A DNA stretch of 56,447 nucleotides from JBFWVD01 sp050246915 (lineage in GTDB: Bacteria > Actinomycetota > Acidimicrobiia > Acidimicrobiales > Ilumatobacteraceae). The notes beneath the pieces were generated by a model. It was given only the letters and a program-made list of their open reading frames with translations, searched no databases and was not told the DNA's origin. Position 1 is the first letter of the stretch. Every line of letters begins with the position of its first letter. Below are positions 35,241-45,012 of this stretch, piece after piece. The position numbers and the translations under genes were made by a program. The stretch lies in contig JBFWVD010000032.1 of NCBI GenBank assembly GCA_050246915.1, positions 1-56,447 on the forward strand, in the 5' to 3' direction.

Positions 35241-36229
35241 GACGCGCAACCCTCCTCCGGTCGGGTGTATCGAGGATCAGTGCGCCACGCCCCGCTCCGC
35301 CAGTCATCGGCTGCCGCGGCAGTATCGGTTGTCCCGTCAGCGGTGGCGGGGGTGAACCAACGGTTCGTCGTGGTGCGAACGGCCTCGGCGAGGGCGATGG
35401 CGCCGGCCGGGCACAGATGCTCTCCGTCGTTCTTGCGCAGCCGATCTCCGTGATCATCGTGGGATGCGTAGCGATTGGCGGCCCCGGCCAACACGACGTC
35501 GCCATCGACGATCTCCTGTCCGTCGATGGTGCCCACCACGTCGATGATGACCGCTTCGACCGCCGCGAGGCGAGATGCCTTGGCCGGATCGGGCTCGGTG
35601 AGGGGGAGGATCCACACCACGTGGGCACCGCCTGCCGCCAAGGTGGTCGCCGCCGTGGTCACCACGTTGCGGTACCACGTCGCCCACGTCGGTGTGCCCG
35701 GTATGAGCTCTACCCCCTCGACCGTCACGGTGCGGGCATCCCACACCCCGAGCAACACGATCACCAGCTGCACCGGCCCATCGTCGGGCGATCTGCTGTC
35801 GAGGTAACTGGGCCACTGGGTGATCCAGTCGAAGTGCTCCGGGTTGGACAACCCTGAGCCCAGATACGCCCGAGGTCGCAGCTGTGCCGGGGCCAGCGAC
35901 GCGGCCAGTGCGGGTTCGAGGTCGAACATCACGCCGTCGCCCACGGTGAGGACGCGCTCGAGCGCAGGAAGCTGAGTCTGTGTTGCCTGTGTTGTCTGTG
36001 TTGGCTGTGTTGTCGGCGAATTGAGTGTTGCCGTTGCTGACGTCCTCGGTGGTGCGGTGCTGACCGTGGCCTCGGGTCTGGTGTCAACTGTAGTTGACGC
36101 CAGCATCGTCGAGGTCGGTACCCCGGTGGTCGCGGTGATGCCGGGATGATCGCTCGTGCAGGCGCTCAGGAGCGTCGCAGCGAGGACGAACGGCAGGGCG
36201 ACGGCCGTGAGGCCATCGGACAACGTCAT
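35237..36229 (-). CDS. SGNH-like lipoprotein with GDG in place of GDS
   Basis: This 330-residue lipoprotein has a signal peptide with lipobox LSAC (C24). A Thr/Gln-rich linker (about 30-90) precedes an SGNH-fold domain. The domain matches the second SGNH domain of the nearby acyltransferase closely: VLTVGDGVMFDLEPALAASL here against VVTVGDSLMFDAEPGVVAAL there, and DGEHLCPAGA against DLYHFCPAGA. The nucleophile Ser is replaced by Gly98 (GDG 97-99; the Ser would be at 99), while D268 and H271 remain, so esterase or acetyltransferase activity is doubtful. It follows the flavoprotein gene (TGACATG) and overlaps the GT39 gene. It may be a glycan-binding paralogue. Confidence 0.8.
   Translation of the reverse strand: MTLSDGLTAVALPFVLAATLLSACTSDHPGITATTGVPTSTMLASTTVDTRPEATVSTAPPRTSATATLNSPTTQPTQTTQATQTQLPALERVLTVGDGVMFDLEPALAASLAPAQLRPRAYLGSGLSNPEHFDWITQWPSYLDSRSPDDGPVQLVIVLLGVWDARTVTVEGVELIPGTPTWATWYRNVVTTAATTLAAGGAHVVWILPLTEPDPAKASRLAAVEAVIIDVVGTIDGQEIVDGDVVLAGAANRYASHDDHGDRLRKNDGEHLCPAGAIALAEAVRTTTNRWFTPATADGTTDTAAAADDWRSGAWRTDPRYTRPEEGCAS
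35978..36013 (-). repeat. Four 9-bp repeats in the lipoprotein linker
   Basis: Four consecutive NCTGTGTTG units (plus strand) encode the Thr/Gln-rich TQ repeats of the linker between lipid anchor and SGNH domain. Confidence 0.7.
36083..36098. repeat. Dispersed palindrome, full site with 7-bp arms
   Basis: GTCAACTGTAGTTGAC has arms GTCAACT/AGTTGAC, the longest of any copy. It is inside the lipoprotein gene. Confidence 0.65.
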
Positions 36230-36230
36230 G

Positions 36231-37739
36231 TCAACCGACGATCGGCGCCGCTCGTCCGGTGCCCGAACCGGGCGAGGTCGACGGCGGCCCGGTGCCTTCT
36301 GTCTCCTCGTGGTACTCCTGTTCCACGTTGACCGCCCAGATGTCGTGATCGGCGCCATCAGCGATGTTGGCGACGGCGAGCATCGCCGTGTACATCGAGT
36401 GGTCCTGATTGTTGTACTTGTGCATGCCGTTACGGCCGACCGGCCATACGTTGGACGCGTTGGCGCTCAGCCACTCGCGCAGCACATCGACGTTGGCGGC
36501 GTAGGTGGCGTCGTAGACCGGGTAGGCCTTTGGCATGCGCACGACGTAGCCGACCTCGACGGCGCCGGGATCGACGAGCGTCAATGCCTCGAGCTCCTTG
36601 GTACCCAGCGCGATGAGCTCGTCGTCGGTCATCTCCCAGAACTCGTCGCCTTCGTTCACGAAGTACTCGAGCCCGAGGCAGGTACGCCCTTCCTTGATGA
36701 GGAACGGTGACCAGGAACCGAAGTTCTGGATGCGGCCGAGCTTCACCTCGGGGGAGTGGACGTAGATCCAGTTGTCGGGGAACGCGTAGCGCTCCGGTAC
36801 CACGAGGGCGACGGTGAGGAAGTCGCGATGCTTGAGTCCGTCGGCGGCTGCCAGCACTGCCGCCGGGGGTGGTGGATCCATGGCCGCGATGAGCGCGCCG
36901 AATGGCATCGACGAGATCACCGACGACACCGCGCGACGGATGCGATTGCCGTTGCGGTCCTCGGTGACGACGGCGTCGGCCCGTCCGTCGTGATGCTCGA
37001 TGGCAACCGTTCGGGTCTCCATGATCACCTCGCTACCGGCGGCGATGACGTGGTCGCGACACACCTCCCACATCATCCCCGGACCGAACTTCGGATACTG
37101 GAACTCCTCGATGAGCGAGGTGATGTCCTTCTGGTTCCGTCTCGGGAGGAGCGCGTTGAAGATGGCCTTGCCCAGCGAGAGGTTCTTGATCCGCTGAGCG
37201 GCCCAGTCGGCCTGGATCTGATCGGCGGGTACACCCCACACCTTCTCGGTGTAGGTCTTGAAGAAGATGCGGTAGAGGCGCCAACCGAACCGTGCCGCGG
37301 TCCATCCTTCGAAGGTGCTCTGATCCTTCGGCGGTCGCACGCGCACGCTGACATAGGAACCCACGCACTTCACGGCTTCGACGACCCCGAGGTTGCGCAA
37401 CGCGTTGAAGGCCCGCAGCGGATAGTCGAAGTACTTGCCGCGGTAGTAGATGCGACTCATGCGCGGTCGCATGAGGAAGTCGTCTGCCGGCAAGATCTCG
37501 TGCCAGAGCGCCTCGACCTCGGGCACCTTGGTGAAGAAACGATGGCCGCCGATGTCGAACTTCCAACCATCCCGGTCGACCGTTCGGCTGATGCCTCCGA
37601 CGACGGAGTCGGCCTCGACCACGGTGCAGGTGCGACCTCGGCGGGCGAGTTCGAAGGCGGCAGTGAGCCCGGCGGGACCGGCTCCGACGACGACGATCGG
37701 TTGTGGCGTAGCGCTGCTCGAGCCGGTCGGCTCAGTCAT
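36231..37739 (-). CDS. UDP-galactopyranose mutase-like FAD oxidoreductase
   Basis: This 502-residue protein has an N-terminal FAD dinucleotide site IVVVGAGPAGLTAAFELARRGRTCTVVEAD (about 15-44) and the second segment VVGGISRTVDRDGWKFDIGGHRFFTKVPEVEALWHEIL. These match flavoproteins of the HemY/UGM-like superfamily found in surface-polysaccharide clusters and often annotated as UDP-galactopyranose mutase. A true mutase would make UDP-galactofuranose for arabinogalactan-type polymers, which fits AftD nearby. The canonical UGM is about 380 residues; this one is longer, so the reaction remains open. GGGAG precedes the ATG at 37739. The downstream lipoprotein starts 1 bp after its stop. Confidence 0.72.
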   Translation of the reverse strand: MTEPTGSSSATPQPIVVVGAGPAGLTAAFELARRGRTCTVVEADSVVGGISRTVDRDGWKFDIGGHRFFTKVPEVEALWHEILPADDFLMRPRMSRIYYRGKYFDYPLRAFNALRNLGVVEAVKCVGSYVSVRVRPPKDQSTFEGWTAARFGWRLYRIFFKTYTEKVWGVPADQIQADWAAQRIKNLSLGKAIFNALLPRRNQKDITSLIEEFQYPKFGPGMMWEVCRDHVIAAGSEVIMETRTVAIEHHDGRADAVVTEDRNGNRIRRAVSSVISSMPFGALIAAMDPPPPAAVLAAADGLKHRDFLTVALVVPERYAFPDNWIYVHSPEVKLGRIQNFGSWSPFLIKEGRTCLGLEYFVNEGDEFWEMTDDELIALGTKELEALTLVDPGAVEVGYVVRMPKAYPVYDATYAANVDVLREWLSANASNVWPVGRNGMHKYNNQDHSMYTAMLAVANIADGADHDIWAVNVEQEYHEETEGTGPPSTSPGSGTGRAAPIVG

Positions 37740-37807
37740 GATGTGGTGACTCCCGGGGGGTGACGCACCCTTGCCGCATGTTTCGCCCGAGCGGTCTCGC
37801 ACCGGAA

Positions 37808-37845
37808 CCTGAACGCCGGGCACCGAGGTGGACGGCAGGTTCAGG
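37808..37845. promoter_or_regulatory. Inverted repeat in a divergent promoter region
   Basis: CCTGAAC (37808-37814) and GTTCAGG (37839-37845) are exact complements 24 bp apart, in the 140-bp gap between the flavoprotein and the GT39-like gene. It could be an operator controlling both. Confidence 0.35.
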
Positions 37846-37865
37846 GAACCGACGATCGGCAAAGC

Positions 37866-37871
37866 TAGCGT
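37866..37871 (+). promoter_or_regulatory. -10 hexamer (TAGCGT) of the second GT39-like gene
   Basis: TAGCGT ends 8 nt before the GTG at 37880; a near-leaderless transcript is expected. Confidence 0.45.
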
Positions 37872-37879
37872 CTCCTCCC

Positions 37880-39439
37880 GTGCCCGAGAGAAGACCGCCA
37901 CGGTGGACGGACCGATGGCCATGGTCGCGGATCGACGCAGCGGTGGTTGCGGTTGCCGTTGCCGTCGGCGTGGTGTTCCGGTTCGTGACCCGCACCTCGC
38001 TCTGGCTGGACGAGGCGTTGAGCGTGAACATCGCCTCGTTGCCCCTCGGTGACATCGCCACGGCGCTACGCCATGACGGCCATCCACCGTTGTACTACTG
38101 GCTCCTCCACGTATGGATCGCAGTGTTCGGTGGCGGTGACCAGGCAGTTCGCGCCTTGTCGGGGGTGCTCTCGCTGGCGTGTGTGCCCGTGGTAGCGCTA
38201 GTGGCTCGGCGCATGGCCGGGCGGCGCACCGCGGTGGTGGCGGCGGTCCTCATGGCCACGTCACCGTTCGCCATCCGCTATGGCACCGAGGCGCGGATGT
38301 ACGCGCTGGTGATGTTGTTGGTGGCGACCGGTTGGTACTGCATCTTGCGACTTCTCGAACCTGGAGCATCGTGGCGATGGACCGCCGGGGTGTCCATCTG
38401 CGTCGGCGCCCTGCTGCTCACCCACTACTGGGCCATCTACCTCCTCGGAGCGGTGGCACTGGTCTTGCTCGCCGCTGCGTTGCGCAGCCCTCGTCAATCG
38501 CCGTTGCGTGAGGGTGTCGTGCGCGTGGCGCTTGCGGGGTTCGTGGGTGCGCTGGCCTTCGTCCCCTGGATCCCTGCGTTCCTCGATCAGCTCCGTCACA
38601 CCGGTACGCCGTGGGCGACCCGAGCGCGTCCCGGAGCGGTGCTGGCTGACACCATCGACAATCTCGGCGGCTTCGTAAAGGATGGCGAGATCCTCGGGAT
38701 CGTCCTCGTCATGTTGATGGTGGTCGCCGTGTTCGCCGATCGCGCAGAAACCGGAACCGATCAGGTATCCGACGGCGTTCGTGGATCTGATCGCGGCGCG
38801 GGAGCGGTGCGCATCGCCGCGTGGATCGTGGTGGCGACCTTGGCCATTGCCTGCGCGGCGATCGCCGCGTCGAACGGCGCGTACGCCACTCGATACGCCT
38901 CGGTGATCGTGCCGCTCGTCGTGGTGCTGGCCGCCATCGGGGTCGAACGACTGCGCGCCGCTGCGGGGCGGAGCGCGGTGCTCGCCATGTGCGTGGTGCT
39001 TGCCGTCCCGGGCATCGTGTTCAACGTGCGCAACGATCGCACCCAAGGCGGTGAGATGGTGGAGGTCATCAACGCCAACGCGGTGGCGAACGATCTGGTC
39101 GTGTACTGCCCCGACCAACTCGGCCCCGCGGGCTCGCGCCATCTGCGCGGTGATCTGCGGGCATCGACGATTCCCGATCTGACATCCCCATCGCTGGTGG
39201 ACTGGCGCGACTACGCCGATCGCAACGCCCGCACAGACCCCGAGGCATTGGCGCAGACGCTCGACGTTGCCGCGGCAGGGTCGTCGATCTGGATGGTGTG
39301 GAACGGCGGCTATCGCACATACAGCGATCAGTGCGAGCGCATCGTGCAGGCGTTGTCGAGTGTGCGATCGGCCGAGACGCTGGTGAACGCACGCACGGGT
39401 GTGTTCGAACCGATGAACCTGGTGCGCCTGGCTCCGTGA
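37880..39439 (+). CDS. GT39/PMT-like GT-C glycosyltransferase
   Basis: This 519-residue polytopic protein opens with a basic stretch and first helix, then SLWLDEALSVNIASLPLGDIATALRHDGHPPLYYWLLHVW, the DE and HPPLYY segments diagnostic of the PMT_2/ArnT-like GT-C family, with FGGGDQAVRALS after it. The C-terminal 110 residues are extracytoplasmic. It likely uses a polyprenyl-phosphate sugar. GTG at 37880 is chosen from its -10 spacing; the frame upstream has no support. It overlaps the PIG-V-like gene by 4 bases. Confidence 0.83.
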   Translation: MPERRPPRWTDRWPWSRIDAAVVAVAVAVGVVFRFVTRTSLWLDEALSVNIASLPLGDIATALRHDGHPPLYYWLLHVWIAVFGGGDQAVRALSGVLSLACVPVVALVARRMAGRRTAVVAAVLMATSPFAIRYGTEARMYALVMLLVATGWYCILRLLEPGASWRWTAGVSICVGALLLTHYWAIYLLGAVALVLLAAALRSPRQSPLREGVVRVALAGFVGALAFVPWIPAFLDQLRHTGTPWATRARPGAVLADTIDNLGGFVKDGEILGIVLVMLMVVAVFADRAETGTDQVSDGVRGSDRGAGAVRIAAWIVVATLAIACAAIAASNGAYATRYASVIVPLVVVLAAIGVERLRAAAGRSAVLAMCVVLAVPGIVFNVRNDRTQGGEMVEVINANAVANDLVVYCPDQLGPAGSRHLRGDLRASTIPDLTSPSLVDWRDYADRNARTDPEALAQTLDVAAAGSSIWMVWNGGYRTYSDQCERIVQALSSVRSAETLVNARTGVFEPMNLVRLAP

Positions 39440-40557
39440 CCACACACTCGCGTTCCTCGTGGCGACCCGATGCCGTGGCCGCGCTCGCCCCGTTCCTGGT
39501 GGCCCGTGTCCTGGTTGCGATGGCCTACGTCGTCGCCCTGATCGTGCGTGATCGGGTGCTCATCGGTCACGAGGAGCCGGAGCAGCTGTCCTACGGGCTC
39601 GGTGCGTGGGATGGTGCGTGGTACCTGAAGGTTGCCAAGTGGGGTTATGGCGGATCACCGCACGAGACCATGCGGTTCTTTCCGTTGTACCCGCTGCTGT
39701 CGGAGGTGATCGCCTTCCCGGCCCGCGGTCACGAGTTGTTGGCGTTGGTCGTCGTGGCGAACGTGACGGCGTTTGCCGCGCTCGTGCTGCTGCACCGGTT
39801 GGTACGAGAGCGTCTCGACGATGTCGATCTCGCTCGAACCTCGGTGTGGGCGATGGCCTTGTTCCCCGGAGCGTTCGTGCTGTCCTGGGCGTACGCCGAG
39901 CCGCTGCTTCTCGTGTGCAGCTTGGCCTGCGCGATCGCCGCCCATCGTCGGGCGTGGTGGTGGGCCGCCGCGTTCGCAGTGTTGGCAGCGATGAGCCGCC
40001 CCACCGGCGTGTTGCTCGGTGGGTTCATCATCACCGAGGTCATCGGACGATGGCGTCATGCCGACGGCGAGGAGCGCCGCGAGATGGCTTGTGCGATGTT
40101 CGCCCCACTCGTCGGGCTGGCACTGGTCTTCGCCCACTCGTGGTGGGTCGACGGTGAAGCGCTCGCCCCACTGCGGGTGCAAGAACCGTTGCGTGGTGAT
40201 CTCGTCGACCCGGTCACGCGAATCGTGCGCGCCATCACCGATCTGTTCGGTGAACAGCGCCTTGCCGACGGTCTTCACGCACCGTTCGCACTGTTCCTCG
40301 TGGCGTTGGCAGCGGTGGCCGTCAGGAAGTTGCCGAGATCGTGGGCGGTGCTGGCCGTTGGAGGAGTGTGCGTGGCGTTGGCCGCCGACAACCTCAATTC
40401 GCTGGAGCGCTACGGCCTCAACATCTTCCCGATCGTGGTCGCCGCGGGTTGGGTGGTGCGCCGCTGGCGATGGATCGAGACGCCCGCCATCGCCGCGATG
40501 GCTGGGGCGACGGTGGCCCTCACCGCGTTGGCGTGGCTGGGCCCCTACGTGCCCTGA
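39436..40557 (+). CDS. PIG-V-like mannosyltransferase (GT-C)
   Basis: This 373-residue membrane protein has WDGAWYLKVAKWGYGG after the first helices and FFPLYPLLSEVI, matching the D-containing loop of PIG-V/GPI-mannosyltransferase-2 relatives common in Actinobacteria. The GTG overlaps the previous stop (GTGA), so the two GT-C enzymes are made together and probably act on the same lipid-linked glycan. The sugar is presumably mannose by family. Its last 13 bp overlap the convergent acyl-CoA synthetase gene. Confidence 0.8.
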   Translation: MTTHSRSSWRPDAVAALAPFLVARVLVAMAYVVALIVRDRVLIGHEEPEQLSYGLGAWDGAWYLKVAKWGYGGSPHETMRFFPLYPLLSEVIAFPARGHELLALVVVANVTAFAALVLLHRLVRERLDDVDLARTSVWAMALFPGAFVLSWAYAEPLLLVCSLACAIAAHRRAWWWAAAFAVLAAMSRPTGVLLGGFIITEVIGRWRHADGEERREMACAMFAPLVGLALVFAHSWWVDGEALAPLRVQEPLRGDLVDPVTRIVRAITDLFGEQRLADGLHAPFALFLVALAAVAVRKLPRSWAVLAVGGVCVALAADNLNSLERYGLNIFPIVVAAGWVVRRWRWIETPAIAAMAGATVALTALAWLGPYVP

Positions 40558-42254
40558 ACCGTGACCTGTGCGCGCGCCCACGCGTAGTCGGGCTTCCCAC
40601 TCGGGCTGCGCTGCAACTGCGGTCGGCGAACGATCGTCTTGGGGAGTTTGTATCGAGCCAGGATGCGACCCGCTGCCTCGACGAGCTCCTTGTCGTCGAC
40701 ATCGTCGGTGCGCAGTGCCACGACCGCCACGACCTCGGCTCCCCATCGCTCGCTCGGTCGGCCCACCACGATGGCGTCGAGCACGGCGGGATGGGTCTTG
40801 AGGGCGTCCTCGACCTCTTCGGCGAACACCTTCTCGCCTCCGGTGTTGATGGTGACCGACTCGCGGCCGAGCAGTTCGATGCTCCCGTCGGCGCCGCGCC
40901 GGGCGCGGTCCCCGGCCACGGAGTAGCGCTTGTCGCCGACGACGGGGAACGTGGCTGCGGTGCGTTCACGATCCCCGAGGTATCCCAATGGCACATGACC
41001 CGCGGTGGCCAACCAGCCGATGGCATCGCTGCCCGGTGCCAGCTCGTGGGTCTTGGTCTCGTCGAGCACTGTTGCCCCGTGCGACGGTTCGAAGCGACCG
41101 GACGCCGCTCCAGCGTTGTGGCTCGAGGTGTGAACTCCTTGGCGGCCCGATTCCGACGAGCCGACGATGTCGACGACGCGCACGTCGCCGAGGAGGTCGA
41201 GGAACTTGCGCTTGTTGTCGGCCGAGAGGCCGACACCGCCGCTCATGACGAACTTGACCGATGACGGCATGGCCCCGTTGATCGCGGCCCGCCGCTCGAG
41301 CTCGTCGAGCAACGGAACGGCGAACGCGTCACCGACGAGTTGCACGGAACTGGCGCGCTCGGCGATGGCGGTGTCCCACACATCGGCGGCATCGAGCCGA
41401 TCGCTGACCGATTGCATGATCACGGTACCGCCCGCCAACCACGCGCTCCATGCGTTCCAGTGCGCGGCCCCGTGCATGAACGGCGCGGTGGGCAGGACGC
41501 GCAGCAACTCCCCGCGTTCGGACTTGTGCACCGCGTCCTCGAGCGACTTCGCCTTGTACCCGAGCGCACCGGTGATGAAGTCGCCTTGGCGCCACAGCAC
41601 ACCTTTGGGCTTGCCGGTGGTGCCGCCGGTGTAGAGCACGTAGAGATCGTCTGGCGAACATGCCGGGTCGATCCACGGCTCGGCATCGGCGATGGCCGTC
41701 TCGTAGTCGTACACCGGTCCAGCCGAACGGCTGATGGCCAGCGATGTCGCCGCTGCCGCTGCCGCGCCGTCGCCCGAGCTGCCACCCGCGATCTGGTCGG
41801 GGTGCGGAGCGATGGCGATGAGCAAGGGCGGATCGGCCCAACCGGCCAACGCTTCGATGACCACCGGAGCGAGATCGGCATCGAACACCACCGCGGACGC
41901 TCGTGCGTCGGTGAGCAGATAGGCGAGTTCTCCGGCGGTGTACCGGAAGTTCACGTTGCACGGTGCACATCGGGCCTTGTACGAGCCGAGCATGGCCTCG
42001 AGATAGGCCGGTGAGTTCCGACAGAACAGGGCGACCATGTCCTGCCCTGATTCCCACCCAGCGAGGTGCGAACGCTCGTCGTGGAGGCCCAAACCGTGGG
42101 CTCGCAGCAGCCCAGCGAAACGCCGACTGCGGTCATTCACCTGACCCCACGTCAAGTGTCGGTCGCGCCACACGAGGCACTCCCGATCGGGATGCTCGGC
42201 GGCGATCGCCTCGTGGACCACGGCCAGGTTGAACACGGCCAGAGATCCTGTCAC
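40545..42254 (-). CDS. Acyl-CoA synthetase (AMP-forming)
   Basis: This 569-residue ANL enzyme is complete, unlike the ligase-like protein next to the PYP gene. A3 reads VLYTGGTTGKPKGVLWR, A5/A8 regions are present (GYLGDRERTAATFP, then GRESVTINTGGEKVFAEEVEDAL), and the C-terminal catalytic lysine context is SPSGKPDYAWAR. It resembles FadD-type enzymes of actinobacterial lipid or steroid degradation; the acid is unknown. I take the GTG at 42254, because GAGGTG (42261-42266) lies 6 nt upstream; a GTG at 42263 overlaps that site. It lies 34 bp after a TetR gene on the same strand. The stop is TAG, rare here. Confidence 0.9.
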   Translation of the reverse strand: MTGSLAVFNLAVVHEAIAAEHPDRECLVWRDRHLTWGQVNDRSRRFAGLLRAHGLGLHDERSHLAGWESGQDMVALFCRNSPAYLEAMLGSYKARCAPCNVNFRYTAGELAYLLTDARASAVVFDADLAPVVIEALAGWADPPLLIAIAPHPDQIAGGSSGDGAAAAAATSLAISRSAGPVYDYETAIADAEPWIDPACSPDDLYVLYTGGTTGKPKGVLWRQGDFITGALGYKAKSLEDAVHKSERGELLRVLPTAPFMHGAAHWNAWSAWLAGGTVIMQSVSDRLDAADVWDTAIAERASSVQLVGDAFAVPLLDELERRAAINGAMPSSVKFVMSGGVGLSADNKRKFLDLLGDVRVVDIVGSSESGRQGVHTSSHNAGAASGRFEPSHGATVLDETKTHELAPGSDAIGWLATAGHVPLGYLGDRERTAATFPVVGDKRYSVAGDRARRGADGSIELLGRESVTINTGGEKVFAEEVEDALKTHPAVLDAIVVGRPSERWGAEVVAVVALRTDDVDDKELVEAAGRILARYKLPKTIVRRPQLQRSPSGKPDYAWARAQVTVQGT

Positions 42255-42288
42255 GTCGGGCACCTCAGCGCCGCACTGCCCAGGCAGA

Positions 42289-42936
42289 TCACTTGGCCGG
42301 AGGCTCCCACCAAGGGGTGAGCGGCAGGCCGAGCTCATCGATGGATTGGAGAGCCGACCACACCACGGAGGTGATGGTTGCGACCGAGTCATCGCGGTCC
42401 CATCCACTCTCCACGGCGCGAAGGACCATGGCGTGCATGGCGTTCAGCGCGCCCGTGGCGACCATGTCTGCTCGTTCGTTGCCACCCCACAGCGTGCCGA
42501 TCCGGCGGATCAATGATTCCGCCAACTCGGGATCGTGGGGGACCAGCTGTAGTCCGATGGCGGCTCGGTAGGCGGCGGCGTCGTTGAACGCCATGTCGAA
42601 GTGAACGCCGACGACAGCTTCGACCACGTTGCGTCGACCGCGCGTCGTGCGCATCTTCTCTTCGACCTTCTCGAACAGATCGGCGTGCAAACGGGCATGG
42701 ATCGCTTCGAGCAGACCTCGCCGATCACCGAAGTAGTTGTACACGAGCGCTCTCGAAACGCCGGCCGCCGTCGCGATCTCGTCGAAGGTCACCGTGGAGG
42801 GATCGCGACCGGTGAACACCGACGCGGCAGCTTCGATGATCTGTGATCGTCGTGCGTCACGATCGAGCCGGGTCCGACGGCTGATCTCGTCGTCGGATCC
42901 ACCCGATCGTCCGTTGTTGTCTTGGTTTCCGCCCAT
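42289..42936 (-). CDS. TetR family transcriptional regulator
   Basis: This 215-residue regulator has a basic, Gly/Asn-rich N-terminus, then the TetR DNA-binding domain (about 30-80): RRSQIIEAAASVFTGRDPSTVTFDEIATAAGVSRALVYNYFGDRRGLLEAI. The C-terminal ligand domain is divergent. It is upstream of, and likely co-transcribed with, the acyl-CoA synthetase, so a regulator of fatty-acid or aromatic-acid use is plausible. AAGGAAG precedes the ATG at 42936. It is downstream of the ABC operon by 16 bp, so that operon may also read into it. Confidence 0.9.
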   Translation of the reverse strand: MGGNQDNNGRSGGSDDEISRRTRLDRDARRSQIIEAAASVFTGRDPSTVTFDEIATAAGVSRALVYNYFGDRRGLLEAIHARLHADLFEKVEEKMRTTRGRRNVVEAVVGVHFDMAFNDAAAYRAAIGLQLVPHDPELAESLIRRIGTLWGGNERADMVATGALNAMHAMVLRAVESGWDRDDSVATITSVVWSALQSIDELGLPLTPWWEPPAK

Positions 42937-42952
42937 GTGATGCTCGCTTCCT

Positions 42953-43959
42953 TCAGCTGCTGTCAGAAGGTCGTAGGGGGTCGTGACAGGCCACGAACTG
43001 ACCGTCGCCCAGATCGGTGAGGAGTGGCTCGGCGTCGATGCACCGCTGATGGGCCCGGGGGCAGCGCGTCCGGAAGCGGCAACCGCTCGGTGGCGCCAGT
43101 GGTGACGGTGGCTCACCGGCGGTTCGTTCCAGCGCGGCGGGGCGGACCGACGGGTCGGGCACGGGGATCGACTTGAGCAACAGGTCGGTATAGGGGTGTG
43201 CCGGCCGCGCGTACAGACGATCCGATGGCGCGACCTCGCAGATCTTGCCGAGGTACATCACACACACCCGATCGCTGATGTTCTTCACGACGGCGAGATC
43301 GTGGGCGATGAACACCATGGTGAGCCCGTATCGGGTCTTCATGTCTTCGAGCATGTTGAGGATCTGGGCTTGCACGCTCACATCGAGCGCGGATACCGGC
43401 TCGTCGCAGATGAGCAGCTTCGGGTCGAGCACCAAGGCACGCGCCACGCTGATGCGTTGGCACTGCCCGCCCGAGAACTGGTGGGGACGACGATCACCGG
43501 CGACGTCGGGATCGATGCCGACATCGGCGAGCACGGCGCGGGCCCGCTCGACACGCTCGGCCGGAGTGCCGATACCCCACACCACCAGCGGCTCAGCGAC
43601 GATGTCGAGGATCTTGCGTCGGGGGTTGAGCGAGCTGATCGGATCCTGGAAGACCATCTGCACATTGGTGCGCAGCAACCGCATCTGTTCACCGGTCAGG
43701 GTCGTGAGCTCGTGGCCATCGAAGCGGATGCAGCCGGCGTTCGGTCGAGGCAACTGCATGATGGCCCGACCGGTCGTGGACTTCCCGCAACCCGATTCGC
43801 CCACCAGCCCCAGGGTCTCGCCCGGCAGCACATCGAAGCTGATGCCCGAGACCGCATGAACCTGCAACCCGGTGTGACCGACCGGATAGGTGACGGTGAG
43901 ATCTTCGACGCGCAACAGCGCGCCGTCGTCGTGCAGATGCGCAGTCCCCGAGCCGGCCA

Positions 43960-43960
<1 letters not shown>
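42953..43960 (-). CDS. Peptide-type ABC transporter ATP-binding protein (OppF/DppF)
   Basis: This 335-residue ATPase has Walker A GESGCGKST, signature FSGGQCQRISVARAL, Walker B LLICDEPVSALDVS, H-loop AHDLAVVKN, and the Opp/Dpp-type C-terminal extension with a Cys cluster (CRFRTRCPRAHQRC). The start overlaps the oppD stop as TGATG. It is the last gene of an operon in the order substrate-binding protein, oppB, oppC, oppD, oppF. Its second subunit is OppD. Confidence 0.92.

Positions 43961-45008
<1,048 letters not shown>

Positions 45009-45012
<4 letters not shown>

Noticed and set aside
40545..42254. The complete acyl-CoA synthetase as the PYP chromophore ligase.
   Set aside because: It lies 17 kb from the PYP gene beside its own TetR regulator, and it resembles fatty/steroid-acid ligases; no link can be read from the sequence.
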